This document shows, one piece after another, positions 22,330-36,032 of a stretch of DNA of 64,000 nt. A program made the position numbers and the translations under genes. Origin of the DNA: Alnus glutinosa (Eukaryota; Streptophyta; Magnoliopsida; Fagales; Betulaceae); assembly GCF_958979055.1 (NCBI RefSeq), contig NC_084891.1, positions 23,252,001 through 23,316,000 of the forward strand, written 5' to 3'. How positions within the stretch are numbered: position 1 is the first letter of the stretch; each line of letters starts with the position of its first letter. The notes beneath the pieces were generated by a model. The model worked only from the letters and a program-made list of their open reading frames with translations, was not told the origin of the DNA and did not search any database.

Positions 22330-24141
22330 CGGGGCTGTTGACCAGCCACCACCGAAACTGAGTTATTAGGAACCTCTCCTTCCAGTCTTCCCTTCTTACC
22401 CTTTGCTTCAGTAAAATCCCCATCAATGGTACACAATTCCTCAAAACACGTTTTGCCTCTTTTCATTGGGTCCAGGGACTTCATCAGAGGCGTAGACCTA
22501 CACTCTTCAGAACTTTGCAAAATTCCCCCCGTGTAGGCTTCCTTAATTGTTCCCGGTTCTGCATGCACACCATACATCATACTTGCATGCTTGGATATAG
22601 ACCCCTGTATCCTGAAGGAATCCTCCACAGTATTGGACTCTTACCCACTTCCTTGGTTCTTTTTGTCATTATACAACTTCTTTTCCTTTAATTCATCTTT
22701 TGTAACTAGGTGAGAATAGCTTACTTTTGGGCAATCAACCATTTTAATAGTCATTAGTGCAGGCCCACCTATAGATGAGGACTTAGACAAATACTTAGGC
22801 CCAAGATCCCGTTTGTGGGAGGCCTCATCCAAAGTCTTAGGCCCAGTTATCAGAGGCCCATAAGATCCATTAGACATATTAATTTTACATAACTCTCTTT
22901 GCAACATGGCTTGGGACCCACCTTCAGTTGCTTCCAGAATCGTAGCCACAGGATCCTCAGCATTTAATGACGAATCTGCATTACACAGCTCCATGCAAAC
23001 CGCCTATAGAATTCCTTGTGGGTTTTCCTCTAGCACATGCACAAAAGTACCCAAAGTCCCATCCAGAGAGTTCTGCCTCACATCCTGTCTATTTCATCAC
23101 TACTCTCCATGCTATCAACACTACACTTCTCCCTCGGATTTCCAGTAGGACCTGTCAGATTATTGACAATTGAAACCTCCTTATTCCTCTGCCCCACGTT
23201 ATGGAGCCCACCACTTTCCATACTTGACTGAAAATCCATTAAAATATTTTTCGTACAAACCTAAGTAGGACGGATAGTGGGTCTAGCCGAAAAACTTCTC
23301 TCTGATTCACCTTCCGTATTCCCAGTCTGCTGGAGCTCCTTAGACTTCGTCCTTGGCAAAAACTCAGCCCCTCGACCCTTTTATTGTCCTTCCTTCTTCC
23401 CTCGCAAGTCTTTTGCTCGAATCCATGCCCCCCAAGATCTTGACGAGGCATCATTATTGAGACGAAAACTGGTTCTACTTATGCATGCCTTATTCGCAAA
23501 AAATTCTTCCACAGTGATAGCAAAACTGTGGCAATTTTTCATATCTAAAGGATACCCATATTGCCATTTAACACAAGAGCACGACCCATTTCAAGAGGCA
23601 TTGAGATATCAATATAAACCCTAAAGCGTAGACATCTTCCCCACCCAACACCATCGCCAGTAACGTCAATATCCTCCACAGTACCCAAAGATTGACCAAT
23701 CTGGAGCCCTACTTCCTAATTCATACATATTAAAGGCATATCATGCACTTGCACCCAAAACAGAGCTTTTGAAAAGTCCATCTGCATATGTGGTATGTTT
23801 ACATCCAACTCTATTAGAAGAACAAGGATACTACGGTCAAAAAGCCAAGGGCGATCCTCCATAATGCGCCGTTTATCTGCCATATTAGAAAACTCGAGCA
23901 ACCACAAATTGCCATGTAATTCCTTAAAAGCCAAATTTGCCAATGTCTTCCAAAGCTTTGTCATCAGCGACTTGAAAGCTTCATTTTGAATACGTCTTTC
24001 CAACATCAACTTCCCCAGGAGACAACATCCACTCTTTTCACGAAGATTAGCAGTATCCGCTTCAGTTATTGTTATCCCCTTCCTTTCACCCTCAGTCAGA
24101 CTCATACTCTTCGCCATACTCTCGATTTTCATCCATCCCAA
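22330..24141 (-). pseudogene. LINE ORF1 relic (DUF4283 plus zinc knuckle)
   Basis: The first 141 codons (24141-23716) match the DUF4283-type N-terminus of plant LINE ORF1: AKSMSLTEGERKGI, then KELHGNLWLLEFSNMADKRR and DRPWLFDRSILVL, then ALFWVQVHDMPL. Near 23498-23550 the - strand reads FCYHCGRIF, a zinc-knuckle core, with an in-frame stop just after it. The rest, to about 22330, is broken into several hydrophilic frames. The protein would bind RNA in an active element. Confidence 0.83.
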
Positions 24142-24331
24142 CTTTTCGATACGATGAACTCTAAAATTATAAGAACAAACCTAGAAACCACGAGCGAATC
24201 AAAAGCAAAACCCAACACAACACCCAATTGTCAAAGAAACAGTAGGGACTCAACCTCTCACACCTATGCGTTCTTAGAGAGAAAACCTAGGGGAGGACTT
24301 AGTTTTAGGTTTTCAATTTCAAGAATGTGGT

Positions 24332-24342
24332 TTTTAAGTTTT
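24332..24342. repeat. target-site duplication of LINE, right copy
   Basis: TTTTAAGTTTT directly after the 5' end of the - strand LINE, matching 18188-18198. Confidence 0.75.
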
Positions 24343-24357
24343 GCCTAAATTTAAAGA

Positions 24358-24515
24358 GAAATGTTAGGTACTCCTGTTAATTGTTATCCAACCCATTTTT
24401 TTTTCTAAACAAATAAAATAATAAATGAAAGAATAATAACTTAAAAGAGATCCACAAGTATAGGATGGGTTGGACAGCTGGAGTACAAGGGTGTACAACT
24501 TAGCATTTTTCAATT
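24358..24515. repeat. inverted-arm repeat next to the LINE
   Basis: Left arm AAATGTTAGGTACTCC with CCAACCCAT further in, and a degenerate complement on the right (ATGGGTTGGACAGCTGGAGT then ACTTAGCATTTTT). It looks like an eroded miniature element; class not determined. Confidence 0.45.
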
Positions 24516-25217
24516 TTGAAACAGGTCTCTCTATCTAGTAATGCTACATGTCATATTTGTGTCTCAAAAACTGATGTGACTTTTCAAATCACCATTGAAT
24601 TTGTAATAAATCACTATTGAATTTTGATTACAAGAAAAATATGGTGTGACATTTAGAATTATTAAAGTTAAGGTTTGGCATATAGCATGTGTGTGTCATT
24701 TGACACATCAATATTCATGCCAACACCAAAATGCAATGTCACGTTAGGAAGTATAAAATTATTCAAAAACAAAATAACTGCAAAAACCAGTCAATCTTAC
24801 GCAAGAAACGCAAAGAAACACAAAACTTGAAAATCTAAGGAGCAAACCCATGGTAACAAGAGACTAACTAAATGATCTCTCTTTCTCGTCATTTATTTTA
24901 GAAAAAATTTAAGATAAATACTTGAGTCAACGTGCCTTTTTAAATAACACAAGTGTTTTTTTTTTTTAATTTTTAATTTTTTTTTTAACTTCATAAGTCT
25001 TCCGCGAATTTGAAATTGGTCATTCTGTTAGTTTTTCAATCAAATTTTCACCGGGCGTTAGTGCCATATCGACATTTTTGTCACATCACATTTAAATAGT
25101 ATTTTCATTTTAATTATTTTATTAAGAAATAAATCATTTAAAAAAAAAATGCAAGATCCCATGGGGTCGTAGGTCACCCCAACCCTTATGGGGTGTCTTG
25201 CGGCCGCCCTCAACCCC

Positions 25218-26160
<943 letters not shown>

Positions 26161-26689
26161 CCAACCCTCATAGGAGTGGCTTACAAGCTACCCTACCCCC
26201 TACCCTTGCCAACCCCAAGGGGCCGCAGAAGTGGCTAGCGGTGGGGGTACTTCCTTTTTTCTTTTTAAGATTCTATTTTTTAAAGAAAATTATTTTTAAA
26301 AAAAATTATTTTTTATTTTACTGTGATGTGGTAAAAATGCTGACATGGCACTAACAGATGGTGCAAATTTGGCCAAAAAATTGATGAAAGGACCCGTCAC
26401 CCATTTCAAATTTGCGACAAAATTATGCAGTAAGTATTGAAAAATAAAAAATAAAGCTAATATTTTATTTAAAACGACACGTTGACTTAGGGTTGGGGAT
26501 TTATCTTATATTTTTCCTTTATTTTATTAACAAGAATCTTCACCTCCAAAAGTTAGTATTTTTATTTTTATTTTTTGTCAATTGATATGTTATATACTCA
26601 CCTATGAGCATCCTTATCGATTAAAAACTAAATAAACAAACTAAAACTAAAACTAAAAGTAAAAGTTAAAAATAAAAATAAATAAAATT

Positions 26690-27227
26690 AAGGCTTGTTT
26701 AGTTTGCGGAATAAGTATTTACTCGAAAAAGGGAATAGTTATTTCTTGGAATGAAAGAGAGGAATAGAATAGTTATTCATACTCTTTAGTTTGGTGACAA
26801 TACATATACTTTAATTGGAATCGAATCAAAATTACTAAAAAATTCCCACATTATTTCTTATATTTATTTTTTAAAAAAGAAAAAGAAGAAAAAGAAGAAG
26901 AAGAAGAAATCGTGAAAACTAGTGGTCGGCCATCCATAGAAGAGTCGGCGGTGGTCGTGACCATCGCCGGAGTGGTCTTTGGGGGTGGTTGAGGCCACTC
27001 GGCTCCATCGCGTACGTTTCAATTTTTTAAAAAATTAAGAAAAGATTAAAAAAAAAATAATAGTAATATTGGTGGTTTTTTTAAGAAAATGTAGTCTATT
27101 TCTCTTCTTTTTTTTTTTTTTAGAGGAATATGTATTATTCTTCTCGGAAGTGAATAATTATTTCAATAAAAATAACTATTCTAAAAAATAAACTCATAGC
27201 AAATAAAAAAATTGACTATTCTATAGA
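26690..27227. repeat. inverted-arm repeat, possible miniature element
   Basis: GGAATAGTTATTTCTTGGAA-like words near 26735 recur as complements near 27125-27190 (GAATAATTATTTCAAT, AATAACTATTCT). A GC-richer centre lies at 26925-27010. The hAT element starting at 27236 sits at its right edge. Boundaries are unclear. Confidence 0.45.
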
Positions 27228-29820
27228 ACTACCAGTAGGGGTGTAAATGAGCTGATCCTGAGCGGGTATTGGTTGTTCGGGATCGGCTCGTTCAAGTTTT
27301 ACTCGATCTCGATCTCGATCTCGAGCTCGAGCTTGGGACGAGCCAAGAAACTGAGATCGAGCTCGGCTCGCCAAGTGTTAAACCTTGTGCGAGATCGAGC
27401 TCGAGCTCACCTATTAGACGAGCACAAGCTCGAGTACTCGGCTCGACTCGGCTCGGTTTGAGTAACAGAAATGGCTGGCACCCAAACAGAGCGAGTCCAC
27501 CGCCCAAAGGTTGGGAACTGCGTGTGATGGCTTCTCCAACGTGCTCTCTGGCCCGATACTACCTCGATGGCCATTGATGCACCAAGCACCGTCCCTTCAG
27601 CCCCTTAAATCTCTCTTTCTCAACCACGTTATACCCAACACCGGAACATTCCAAAGGCTGAAGACGGCGGCACACGGAATGACTGAGAACAACACCTTTG
27701 CTTGATGTTTTGTAAGAGGTAAGAGGAAGAAAGGCCTAGAAGAAGGCAATGGAGTATTCGGTGAGTTGCAGAGAAGAGATATGTTGGAGAGATGTTGGGG
27801 TTTGAATGTGGAGACATGTGAAATTAGTCTTGGGCAGTGAGGTAGAGACGTTAGGTGTGCGTGATGTGAATTGTGAAGTATTGAGACGTGTGAAACTGAA
27901 AGCTAATTAACCTCGGGCAGCGGATCAAATGGAGAGAAGTGCTATTGTGTTAAACAGCTGGACAAGTGTATATAGAGATTAGAAGAATCTGGAAACATAT
28001 GTAACAATTGATGGCTTTTGTTAAAACGCACAGTTTTGTATAAGCCTTTGGAGATCAAAGAGAATCTTCGTATTATATATGATTTAGTTTAAATAAAAAA
28101 TGGAACTTAATAAGCTAAAGTGAACATGTGCGGACACTAGTACTGTCTAATGAGAACCATTGAATTCTAATATATATACCATTAAGATCATTGTTCTTCC
28201 GGCAATCACTCCACACCACCAGAATATATATATATATATATGTTAAAAGTTATATTCACAGATATTGAAACAAGTTGATTATGCTTTTATTAATGATAGT
28301 TTTTAAAAGTATATATGGTAGTTTTTAGGAGTATATATGCGGGTGAATAACCGATAGTAATTTTTGCAAACTACATTCGTTATCTGTATATACAGATGCA
28401 ATTAGCAAAAATATTATCCGCATATGTGCATTTAACTAATTTAGATACAACAATTCATAATTTAGATACCTAATCACAATCTAGATACAAAATTTATATA
28501 CCTACATACTTAATATATAACTAATGATCGTATCATATGATCTCAAACAAAAAAGTATTATCATTTGATTTTGGATCATAAAATTTGATATAATGATTTC
28601 TAAGTATCTAATGATAGAAAATTGTAATAATAGTCAATATAAATATTAAATATCATATATTGAGTTAATAACATTAACAATGATAATTATATAAATATGA
28701 TCATATGTATCTAATGATAATACTTAAATCTTATGATCATATCTAATGATTATATAGAACAATTTTAGATCATATGAGCACGTGATCTAAATTGTAATGA
28801 TAATACTTAATTTGTGATTATAATCCTAATTACTTAATTTGGGATTATATGAATTAGATTATCATTGTATATGATAATTAAGTTTCAGAATTGTCATTAT
28901 ATCTTATTATTAATGTGAATTCATACTTATGTATGTAATCTATATACCTAATTAGTTTATCTAAGTATGGCTAAGAATTGTTAGATACTTAGAATCTTAA
29001 ATCATATTTAATCATTGTATCTAAGTATCTAGATACTCAATCATTGTATTAGTATGAGTTTGTATACTTATATGACATTATGTGGCTATAATTTATACTT
29101 GTGCTTAGTTTGTAATTATCTATATTTATAATATATTTATGAACTATGAATCAGTATCATATCATATAACTTATGAGATTTTCTATAATAATTATGATCA
29201 TCATAAGACACAATTATCTTAATTCCTAAGTATCTAATGATCATATGATCATATGATTTAACAATTCAATGATCTTAGATCTTTAAGCACGTGATCTAAT
29301 GATTCTTAAGTAACTAATTATAATACTTAGATCATTTTATCATTCTCAAATGATATAATGATATAATGATCACATGAAACAATGTTATATTATTATATGC
29401 TCAAACGATTTTATTATATTATATGAATAATATAATTTAAGTATCTGAATTGTTATTAGATCATATGATTAACATATTAAATACTGATATTATTTATTTT
29501 TACTAATCAATATACAAATAACCAATTAATTATTGTTACTTAATGTATGTTAACAATTGTTATTTATTACTTAATAAATAATATGTATATATATACGAGT
29601 CGAGCCTTAATAAACGAGTCGATCCTTATACGAGCGGGTTCACGAGCATTAATCGAGTCGAACCGAGTTTATACGAGTTTGTATCGTTTAATAATTGATC
29701 CTAATTTCGTGTTCACGAATAGCTCATTTAATAATCGATTCGAGCACGAGTCGAGTTTATTCGAGCCGATCTCGAGTAAGTTTACGAGTAGCTCAGCTCG
29801 TTTACACCCCTAACTACCAG
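27228..29820. mobile_element. 2.6-kb non-autonomous hAT element with perfect 8-bp duplication
   Basis: The element is 27236-29812, flanked by ACTACCAG at 27228-27235 and 29813-29820. It starts TAGGGGTGTAAATGAGC. The complement of its right end is TAGGGGTGTAAACGAGC. The subterminal 200 bases on both sides are full of CGAGCTCG and CGAGTCGA words, as in hAT transposase-binding regions. The interior is in two parts: 27470-28160 is of ordinary composition, and 28180-29560 is very AT-rich with many TGATCATATGA and CTAAGTATCT words. No transposase was found. Confidence 0.92.
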
Positions 29821-30706
29821 TGGTCTCCAACCAGCATCTTTCAAACAATTAAAAGTTCATCCATGAAATCCATTTCAATGGCGGTGTCGGTACTCAATAC
29901 TCAAGTTTCCGTATGTGTGGTAGAGTTAGGCGTAGAGGCACCGTATTCCATGTTGAGCTTCCTTTTGATTCCATATCTGACAAGGGGTTGCTCGCCGCCC
30001 TTTTTTTGGAGAAGGGTGACTCGATTTTTTTTTTTTTATTATTATTATTCATAATTACGATTGAAAAAATAAAATTATAAACGGTATTTTGGTTATCGAG
30101 AGAAAATTTGACAAATTTTGATAATTTAGAAAAAGACATTGATAATGAAACGGTAATTTGATGAGATACTTGTATTTTTTCTTATTTTTAATTTAAATAA
30201 AACTATAAAATATTGTCCATCTTTCTTTATGTGTGAATTTAAAAAAGTAGGAAAAGACATTTAAGATATGTTAAAGTTTGACTTTAGGAGATATTTAATG
30301 ATTAAAAACTTGTTATTTTTAAAGGGTCTTCCTTTGCCCTACACTTTAATCACCGTAATGTAATAAAAAAAAACATTTTGTTTTATTCTCTTGCACATCT
30401 TTTGTTCAACTTTGTACAAGAGATGTGTAAATCCGCCATTGAATCTAAATCTATCCACAAATTTAATGATGAATTTGCAAACGAGATGTGAAAAAGATGT
30501 AGATGAGAATAACACGAAACACATAAAAATTTCATGTTATAGAGAGAAAACAAGGGATAACAATTTTGCAGACCCAAGCATATAGAGTAGTTGGAGTCAT
30601 GCAGACCCAAAAGTTACAATTTTGCAAAAACCGAAATAATTAAGGAAACATTATGACTTATTGACTTCCATACATCAAGGTACCACAAAACGCTCTTTGT
30701 ACCGCA
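29821..30706. other. AT-rich spacer
   Basis: Homopolymer runs and short ORFs. No gene or bounded element was seen. Confidence 0.5.
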
Positions 30707-30900
30707 GAAATTAGAGAGAAATACTACATGTATTTAAACTTTTACAAAAAGATCCTTATGTGATGTGAAGCTTATTCATTGGAGATGACCAAAACAATTA
30801 ATAAAAAGAAATGTTACGGGTACCAATGAATAAGCTCTACATTATCTTAGTAAGTCTCCCTTCGTAAAAGTTTAAGTATATGTAGCATTTCTCGAAATTA
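30707..30900. mobile_element. miniature inverted-repeat element, copy 1
   Basis: Long imperfect inverted arms: GAGAAATACTACATGTATTT on the left, and AATGCTACATATACTTAAAC as the complement on the right. The arms reach almost to the centre, so it folds into one hairpin. It is flanked by GAAATTA at 30707-30713 and 30894-30900. A second copy, in the opposite orientation, lies at 52486-52665. Confidence 0.8.
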
Positions 30901-30912
30901 AAATCTAGTTTA

Positions 30913-32552
30913 CTAGTTTGATACAAACATCCACCACTTGTTCAGAGCGAAGCCATAAACTGCAGTATAGATAGCCAGCCTCATATAATGGATCCTAAAC
31001 CTGCAACAGATTAAAAGAGAGCAACTTCTTAAACAAATCAGCAAGCATGTGATCCCTGATTATTGTTCTACTCAAGTCTTCACCATCATAATTAATCCAT
31101 TCCATTTCCAATAACACTACTTTGTTTTGCTTGCTTTTGGTTTTAGATCACTGGCTATAAGAATAATCCCTATAGAAAGCACCATAAAGATGACAAGCCA
31201 ATAATTTCATTGCAGGTAAAAAAAAAAATAAAAATGATCGGATCATTATCAAACAAATTAATGTAAACCAATGAAGCAAGAACTAGTTAACACCATTCAA
31301 TTTCAATCTCATTGGGAGATCGTGACCACCAGTGGCAGAATTTGGTAGGAGCTGGTTTAGAATCTGGATTTCTATCTTTTCTGGAATGAGATGTTCTTTA
31401 CATCATTCTCTAATCCTTTTTCCATCCTCACATTTTTCAGAATTACCATTGGATTTATCATAAATTTTACAAATTTAATGGTGATTTTGAAAAGTAGAAA
31501 AATGAGAGAAGGACTCTTTTTATAATCTCACAATCATTAGGGAAAAAGAAAGGTGGAGCCGGGGAGGTACAGACTTTTCTAAGCTTGATATTAAAATATG
31601 TTATTTTATTACACTATTAAAAACAAAGGGGTTTTTTCTTTTTTCTTTTTTTTTGAGAAACTAACTAGGTTCTGGGTTAATTAATGAAAAGCAGAGATGT
31701 ACATTAACCGATTTGAGTTATGGTCCGTGGACTAAAAATATGGAAGGGAAAATACTTCTAGATTATTCGAACGGTACCACATCAAGACTGTACGGGTTTT
31801 GAGGTGGAGGTATTCTTGTACATCTATGTAAAGTTAACGAGGTATGATTTCTGTCCATTTTTCACATAATTAAAAATATAATTATTTTATATAGTTATAG
31901 GCTCTTTAAAAACAAGAAAATTACAACTATGCTATCGAGAAGTGCTAAATTTATCAATTTTTTTTTTTTCAAAAATTAATTCTCAAATGATATGTCAATT
32001 ATATATGAAATTTATTTTAGTGACACGTCGTTTAAAAACCACTTTATAAATAAATAAATAGATAGAAAGTAGACCATTTTTCTTTGGTTAATTTTCATAC
32101 GAGAATACTAACACGTTCATTCCCAATGATACACCTTAATTAAGCAGAGCTTTTTAACATTTGTTGGAAACGATGACAACCCAAGACAGAATCCGAGACT
32201 CCCAGTTTCTTTTTCTTTTTTCCCATGTTTTCTCACCAACCAAACAGAGCATATTGTAAAAATAAAAAATAAAAAATAAATTCCGTTGTAAAATTCAGTC
32301 AGAAACTAACCTCTTCGATCCAGATCTTTGAGCAATTTGAGCGGCCCTTTCCTCGGCAGTAATCGGAGAGGTCCACCTAGAGAAATCGCGATTAAAGTAG
32401 CCCCAATCCGGCAAGAGCACCCCGGCAATCCCAAGCACACCCACCACGTACGTGGCAATCATTTTCTTGAAAGACTGCGTAGATATCCCAACCACCAATA
32501 TAATCGCGGCTAGCCATATCAGAGAGGAACGGAGTACGGCGTCGTTTGCCAT
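30913..32552 (-). CDS. small ER-type membrane protein, DTM1/SPC12-like
   Basis: Two exons on the - strand: 32552-32311 (242 nt) and 31000-30913 (88 nt), giving 109 residues. The 1310-base intron is GT-AG, phase 2 (AAGAG|GTTAGT ... TTGCAG|GTTT). The protein starts MANDAVLRSSLIWLAAIILVV and has two hydrophobic segments (about residues 9-24 and 33-46). Then come DWGYFNRDFSRWTSPITAEERAA and a C-terminal exon MRLAIYTAVYGFALNKWWMFVSN. The layout resembles the plant 'signal peptidase complex-like protein DTM1' group, related to the 12-kDa subunit of signal peptidase; rice DTM1 is needed for tapetum and meiocyte development. That assignment is from memory of the family pattern. Without splicing, the first exon would read only five residues past the donor before a stop, which supports the second exon. 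Confidence 0.75.
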
Positions 32553-33084
32553 GGATTCGCAGAGGCTGAGATTTGAAGATTGTTAGCATGAACCCACGAA
32601 GCTAAATAAGGAAAATAATCCTAATTGGGTTTTGCGGGAAACAGCACTGAAGTAGATACCGGTAGGGCACTTACATTAAATATCATTCTCAACCGTACTG
32701 GGCAACTCCACTTGTAAACAAATCATCTTCTTTTATTTATTTATTTGTTAATTTAATTTTAGTTATTTTACCTTTTTAAGAATAATGCTCTGTGTCTCTT
32801 ATTTGACTCCAAAATTAATGTGAGTTTTAAATTTAATTATTACGAAATTTTGATATAATAATAATTTTAAAACAAACATCAATTTTGAAGACATAAGGGA
32901 AATATTTATTATCGTTGCTTTTTCTTTTTTCTTTTTAAAGCACTCATGACTCATTTTAACTATTTTATTTAAATATTATTTTTTTAAAAAAATTAATTTA
33001 ATTATTCATTATTTTTTCTCTAACAAGAATTAATAAATATTCAGATGATAAAAATTAAATTTGCAATTAAAATATAATTACTAA
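32553..33084. other. upstream region of the DTM1-like gene
   Basis: AT-rich and without ORFs. It would hold the promoter of the - strand gene, but no element can be named with confidence. Confidence 0.4.
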
Positions 33085-33089
33085 ATTTT

Positions 33090-33370
33090 ATTTTCTCAAA
33101 AGCAAATGATATTTATACACATTTTGTGCACACTCACATTTGGCATGGGACCCATTAACAAATGATATTTGTATACACTTTGTATACATACTCACATTTA
33201 TTGAAGGACCTATGCCATATACATTAGTCACATACCAAATGTGAATATGTGTACAAAATGTGTATAAAAAAATGTATATAAATAACACATCTTGGAACCC
33301 ATCTCATATGTATAGGTCACACACCAAATATAAGTGTGTGTACAAAGTGTGTATAAATAACACACCTCTC
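33090..33370. repeat. block of repeated TGTATACA / CACATTT words in both orientations
   Basis: Repeats of AAATGATATTTRTACACATTTTGTG, CTCACATTT, and their complements (AAATGTGAATATGTGTACAAA, GTGTACAAAGTGTGTATAAATAACAC). The arms suggest two overlapping or duplicated miniature elements. Confidence 0.55.
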
Positions 33371-33967
33371 TTTCAAATATGATTTAACAAAATGATACAA
33401 TTATTGAACTGAAATGCATGGTGGTTGGTTAACGAGTTTAGCGCATTCACAATAGATTCGCAGTAGTTACCCCATAGTTGCTTTTCTTATCTAAATATAG
33501 AATTTTTTTTAGTCAAAAAATAAAAAGAAAAAGAAAAAAACTTACAGCAGTTTTCCTATAGGTTTCCTAAACATCGAGTATGTTATACCTACAATGCTAC
33601 CCAGTGTATAGTTTTAGCTTCCCTGTTTATTATTTTAACACTATTTTTCTCTCATCTCTCGTCTCTTTACTTTTCATTAGGAACAGTGTTGAGATTTTGT
33701 AAAAGATGTGAAAGTAAAAGTACTAGAAACAACTTTCCTTAAACTTTTCTTTAATTTTGAGAATTAAACCAATTTTTTGCTTCTCTATTTAAATGTACTT
33801 TACACCAGGTTCCCTTATACTTTCCCTATATTATTTAAATATTATTTAAAATAAATGCTAAAAGAAAGAGAGATGAAAGTGAAATAATTTAAATATTGTT
33901 TTAAATAAATGCTAGAGGAATGAGCGAGGAAAAAAAAAAAAAGAAAAAAAAGAAGAGTTTTTTATAT

Positions 33968-34142
33968 TAAAATAAGAGTAATGTTTCTTGCACAACTCTA
34001 TCAATTTCTTTTTTTAAGATCAACCATTGAATATTTAGGGCCCACATGTAAGAAAACAAATTCAATAATTGATTATAAAAAAAGTAATTAGAGTTGTGCA
34101 AAAGTTATGCGAGAGTTGTGCAAAAAATATTACTCTTAAAAT
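33968..34142. mobile_element. miniature inverted-repeat element (TTGCACAACTCT family)
   Basis: The left end AAGAGTAATGTTTCTTGCAC continues AACTCT. The complement of the right end is AAGAGTAATATTTTTTGCAC continuing AACTCT, a 26-base inverted repeat with few differences. Flanks share TAAAAT (33968-33973, 34137-34142). Similar ends appear around the hairpin at 54095-54175. Confidence 0.72.
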
Positions 34143-34253
34143 AATGATGAGGGAACCATTTTTGCTTCCATGAATATATGTTACAACTTTTGATTCTTTT
34201 GTTGTTTCTTTAATTTAGGGAACAACAAGAGAATTTCGTTCATGTGGCTTTTT

Positions 34254-34490
34254 AGAGCATCTGTATCAAGATCTCTAAAACAACCACTCCTCTTTATCTC
34301 ATTCCCAATGAAAGAAAATGATAACAAAAAAAAAAATGGCTCAAGGATTTGGGGGGTTAAATTTGGAGAGGGCTTTTAACATAACTCATTTTGAAGAAAT
34401 TTTGGAAAGCTTGATGCATGGAGAATTTATGGGTTTTTTCTCTAAAATTTGCTTAAACTTTTGAATTAGAGAGCTCAATACTAATGCTCT
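34254..34490. mobile_element. miniature inverted-repeat element (AGAGCAT ends)
   Basis: Left AGAGCATCTGTATCAAGATC. The right complement is AGAGCATTAGTATTGAGCTC. There is no coding content. The target duplication is not clear. Confidence 0.6.
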
Positions 34491-36032
34491 TAAAGGAGTT
34501 TTCCTACATGTAATGAAATTTAGGAAAGCTGTTAGTGAAGAAACTTATATTTTGTAAAGAAAAAAAAATATGTAATTAATATAAGGAAAAGATAAGGAAA
34601 ATTATTGTGAAGTGTATTTGGATAAAAAAAAAAAGTAGATTAATTTTTTTATATTAAAAAAAACAAAAAAAAAAAGCCGTTGCGAGTGGTGTAAAGTTAT
34701 GATTGGTTCAAAAGCTTAGAGCGAGAGAAAAGCAAATAAAAACTGGGTTGCAACTAGACTTCATTATGGTTGTATTTTCATTTTTTTTTTTTTTTTTGTG
34801 GCTCTTTTAGATCACCTCCTACCTGAAAAGGCTTCGTCTTTTTCTTTTTTAATTCCTTAGTTTGTTACTCTTTCTGTAATTACATTAAAAAAAAAAAAAA
34901 AAAATAGAACTGGAGAGAGTAAGAAATAAAGAGAGAGAAGAGGAAATAAAAGAAATAGAATCTTTCTATATTTAATGTCTTTTTTTTTTTCTTTTTTGTC
35001 AATTTGTTGATTGAACCGTTTTCACCAAATTTGGTGACGACAAGCTTTTTAGAAACATTTGGCATTTTGACAAGCAAAAAGTTATTTTTGACTAAGCTCC
35101 CACGACTGCTCTTAAATTAATACGTGACGCGTACTCAATCGCTGAGCTGTTCTTGCAGGTGTTCTTCAAGTCCCAAATTCACCTCATTGAAACTGCTCAG
35201 ATAATTTTTTTTTTCTTTTTTTTTTTTAAAAAAGAAGAAGTCATTGAAACTGGTTACCGTACAGCCGCCATTGGGCACCCCCAGGCCCCAACTAGATTTA
35301 GGCACCCCCAGGGCCCCAACCGGGTAGCGTTTGAGTTCATGCTGTATTTGGTAAACGCTTAGATATAATTAATGGGATATAAAGTGAAACAAATATTATT
35401 CCTTTTGTGTAAAAAAAAGTAAAAATTGAAATAGACTAATTTAAGAGAGTAAAAAAATTGTAGCTCTTGCCTGTACCAAGTCCCTTGTGGACCAAAAGTA
35501 TTAGAGGAGTGACACATTGCCACTCCAAGATACAATTTTTGACCATCTTTACCTACGTGACAACTTTTACTTTTATCTTTATTTTTTTTTATTTTTTATT
35601 TTTTTTTTAAAATAAAAATCTTCAAACTAACAATTATGTCTTGAAGTGACAAAAGATCATATCTCAATGTATTATGCTTGCGTTTATGAATGACGACTCC
35701 ATGTAATCGTTTTATAGTAAGTTTAGTAACCATATGGGTGTGTGTATTTTTTTTTTTTCATAAATAAATGTTATTTTTGAAATACATGTTCCAAAAAATG
35801 TTGTTATAATATTAATTTCTTGAATGAATCCCTTTTTATGTTACATGGCGATGGATACCATATCGACAAGTTAGGAGTAAAAAGAAAAAGAAAGAAAAAA
35901 AAGTTTTTATTTATTTATTTATTTTTTATGTTTAGGTATCTTGCTTCTCTTTTCATAGTTGAGTTGCAACCAACCTATACGAAGAGCTATTTTCAGCCCC
36001 TGGCCTTCCTAACCTAGTGGAGTAACTCAAGT
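34491..36032. other. AT-rich, homopolymer-rich spacer
   Basis: Several A and T runs of 15 or more. A short direct repeat (GGCACCCCCAGG..CCCCAAC) occurs at about 35274-35321. No gene was seen. Confidence 0.5.

Larger units (their letters stand above)
18199..24331 (-). mobile_element. nearly full-length LINE (plant L1 type), internally deleted
   Basis: Read right to left it has a 5' leader near 24331-24150, ORF1 (24141 to about 22330), ORF2 (about 22255 to 18440) and a short A-rich tail seen as T's near 18199-18223. It is bounded by the 11-bp direct repeat TTTTAAGTTTT (18188-18198, 24332-24342). A 1106-bp solo LTR interrupts the RT domain. Removing that leaves about 5.0 kb. The stretch between the RT thumb and RNase H, where the zinc domain belongs, is missing. 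Stops and frameshifts make it inactive. Confidence 0.92.
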
